NCBI RefSeq assembly: GCF_000987775.1
Contig: NZ_LAHO01000019.1
Coordinates: 1 to 64,000 of the forward strand
Direction of reading: 5' to 3'
DNA length: 64,000 bases
Source: Arsukibacterium ikkense
GTDB taxonomy: Bacteria > Pseudomonadota > Gammaproteobacteria > Enterobacterales > Alteromonadaceae
In this document: piece after piece, positions 63,194-64,000 of the stretch
Numbering within the stretch: the first letter of the stretch is position 1
Layout of the letters: each line of letters opens with the position of its first letter
The notes under the pieces: model-generated
What the model was told of the DNA's origin: nothing
The model's database searches: none
Seen by the model: the letters and a program-made list of their open reading frames with translations, nothing else
Made by a program: the position numbers and the translations under genes

Positions 63194-64000
63194 TCAACTT
63201 TCGCTGGCAGCACTTGCGCCTCGCAGACGCTGAATTAAACTTTGACTAAGTTTAACCACGTTAATTCGCTGTTGTTCCGCCAGTGGTAAAGGCCGAAGCT
63301 GTTGCATCGCCATATTGCCAAGCCGCGCCACCAGTAAACCAGCAATCACCCCCTGACCGGCCCGGGCTGATAATTTTGCCGTTAGCTCACTACTCATTAC
63401 ATCAGATGCCATATCCAAAGCCAGCTCGCTGCCGCCTGCCCACAGTATTGCCGCCAATGCTCGTTTTAGCATCACCAGGCTGCGTAACTGGCCCACAGGC
63501 GCACCATATAGTACTGCCAACTGACGCACCATCCTGCTGCTGCGCCAGACCACCATCAGCATATCAATCAGTGCAAAGGGAATCACTGCCACCGCCAGGC
63601 TGGTATCGGTGCCAGCCCGCCAGACAATAGCTTTTGCCTGAGTATCAAGCGGCGCCAATACCAACTTATCCAGCAACTGTAGCTTTTCCAGATCGCTGTG
63701 CTGCGGTTGCGCCGCACTTTGCCACTGCTTTACATTTAACTGCGCCGCCGGGCTGTCGGGTAATTGCTGCATAATATCTAAACATAAAGCATCGGCTTCG
63801 CCATACTGCACACTTTGGGCGATACGTTCGGCACTGCGCTGCCAATGCCTGTTTTGCTGCAGCCGCCGCCACAGCCGCCACTCACGCCAACATAACCAAA
63901 AAAATACAGCAAACAGCGCTGCGCTAAACAGGCTGAATAAGCTGCCCTTAAACCAGCTGACCTGCCAGCTGGCAAGCAGGGCATCAAGCCATTGCCAGCC
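63194..64000 (-). CDS. TIGR01620/YcjF family membrane protein (5' end outside window)
   Basis: Partial: the open frame runs to the right edge, 268 codons, so the N-terminus is missing. It starts with a membrane helix (LFSLFSAALFAVFFWLCW), then a charged helix and the DUF697-type C-terminal domain with a second hydrophobic segment (AVAVIPFALIDMLMVVWRSSRMVRQL) and SLIQRLRGASAASES. It matches YcjF proteins, which usually follow a ycjX ATPase gene; that gene would lie right of the window. A GTG at 63811 is only an internal codon. Confidence 0.88.
   Translation of the reverse strand, partial: GWQWLDALLASWQVSWFKGSLFSLFSAALFAVFFWLCWREWRLWRRLQQNRHWQRSAERIAQSVQYGEADALCLDIMQQLPDSPAAQLNVKQWQSAAQPQHSDLEKLQLLDKLVLAPLDTQAKAIVWRAGTDTSLAVAVIPFALIDMLMVVWRSSRMVRQLAVLYGAPVGQLRSLVMLKRALAAILWAGGSELALDMASDVMSSELTAKLSARAGQGVIAGLLVARLGNMAMQQLRPLPLAEQQRINVVKLSQSLIQRLRGASAASES

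Noticed and set aside
1..64000. CRISPR array, insertion sequence, prophage or integron
   Set aside because: No regularly spaced repeats apart from the tRNA spacers, and no transposase, integrase, Cas or phage structural gene was seen.

Overview
The window looks like chromosomal DNA of a Gammaproteobacterium of the Alteromonadales type (Rheinheimera/Alishewanella/Arsukibacterium-like). The reasons are protein families and gene orders typical of that group (TIGR03503-dnaQ/rnhA, xseB-ispA-dxs, nrdR-ribD-ribBA-ribH-nusB-thiL-pgpA, PomAB-type motor genes, DUF2750, DUF2058, PA3496-type proteins). The genus is inferred. I see no insertion sequence, prophage, integrase or CRISPR array; the base style is uniform and most of the window is core genome.

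Layout. 1-564: leftward tandem array of four identical tRNA-Asp genes and one degenerate copy, with a duplicated spacer. 673-4189: TIGR03503 protein, dnaQ, rnhA, an intergenic hairpin repeat and a periplasmic glutathione peroxidase. 4279-11451: the most unusual region, a SigK-like ECF sigma factor and RskA-like anti-sigma factor followed on the same strand by a DUF4331 protein, an Ig/cadherin-like lipoprotein, a TPR protein, a stand-alone HupE-type ectodomain and a TonB-dependent receptor. The sigma gene and the DUF4331 gene carry the same two-part motif (GCTGCATC, 15 nt, GTCGT) just upstream, so the sigma factor probably controls both itself and the DUF4331 operon. 11659-15066: glutathione synthetase-like gene, a PA3496-type small protein and a Fur-box-preceded PepSY_TM/DUF2271/DUF4198 operon.

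15131-25605: a CHASE-PAS-GGDEF-EAL protein, folE, DUF2750, ettA, a periplasmic binding protein, a DsbA-like lipoprotein, a small Fur-box-preceded secreted protein, gdhA and an alpha/beta hydrolase. 25609-31066: btuB under a cobalamin riboswitch, yajQ, a VanZ-like protein overlapping panE, and thiI. 31098-39142: the pomAB motor genes, the xseB-ispA-dxs operon and a large propeller/Y_Y_Y sensor whose GGDEF motif has decayed to SGAAF while its RxxD I-site remains. 39175-45693: glyA, nrdR and the riboflavin/thiamine cluster; riboflavin synthase (ribE) is absent from it and the GTP cyclohydrolase II half of RibBA has lost its zinc cysteines.

45930-54462: SOS-controlled dinB, a cold-shock protein, a DEAD-box helicase, DUF2058, a TraB/GumN protein, a methyltransferase next to gloB, mltD and two small unknown proteins. 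54464-61853: a complete phenylalanine/tyrosine degradation block (phhA, phhB, hppD, hmgA, fumarylacetoacetase, maiA) with its regulator tyrR. TyrR-box-like palindromes lie before the phhAB, tyrR and hppD transcription units. The window ends with methionine gamma-lyase and a YcjF/TIGR01620 gene cut by the right edge.

Start codons were re-chosen from Shine-Dalgarno spacing and family starts where the longest open frame looked wrong. All family names come from recognising sequence, not from a database search.
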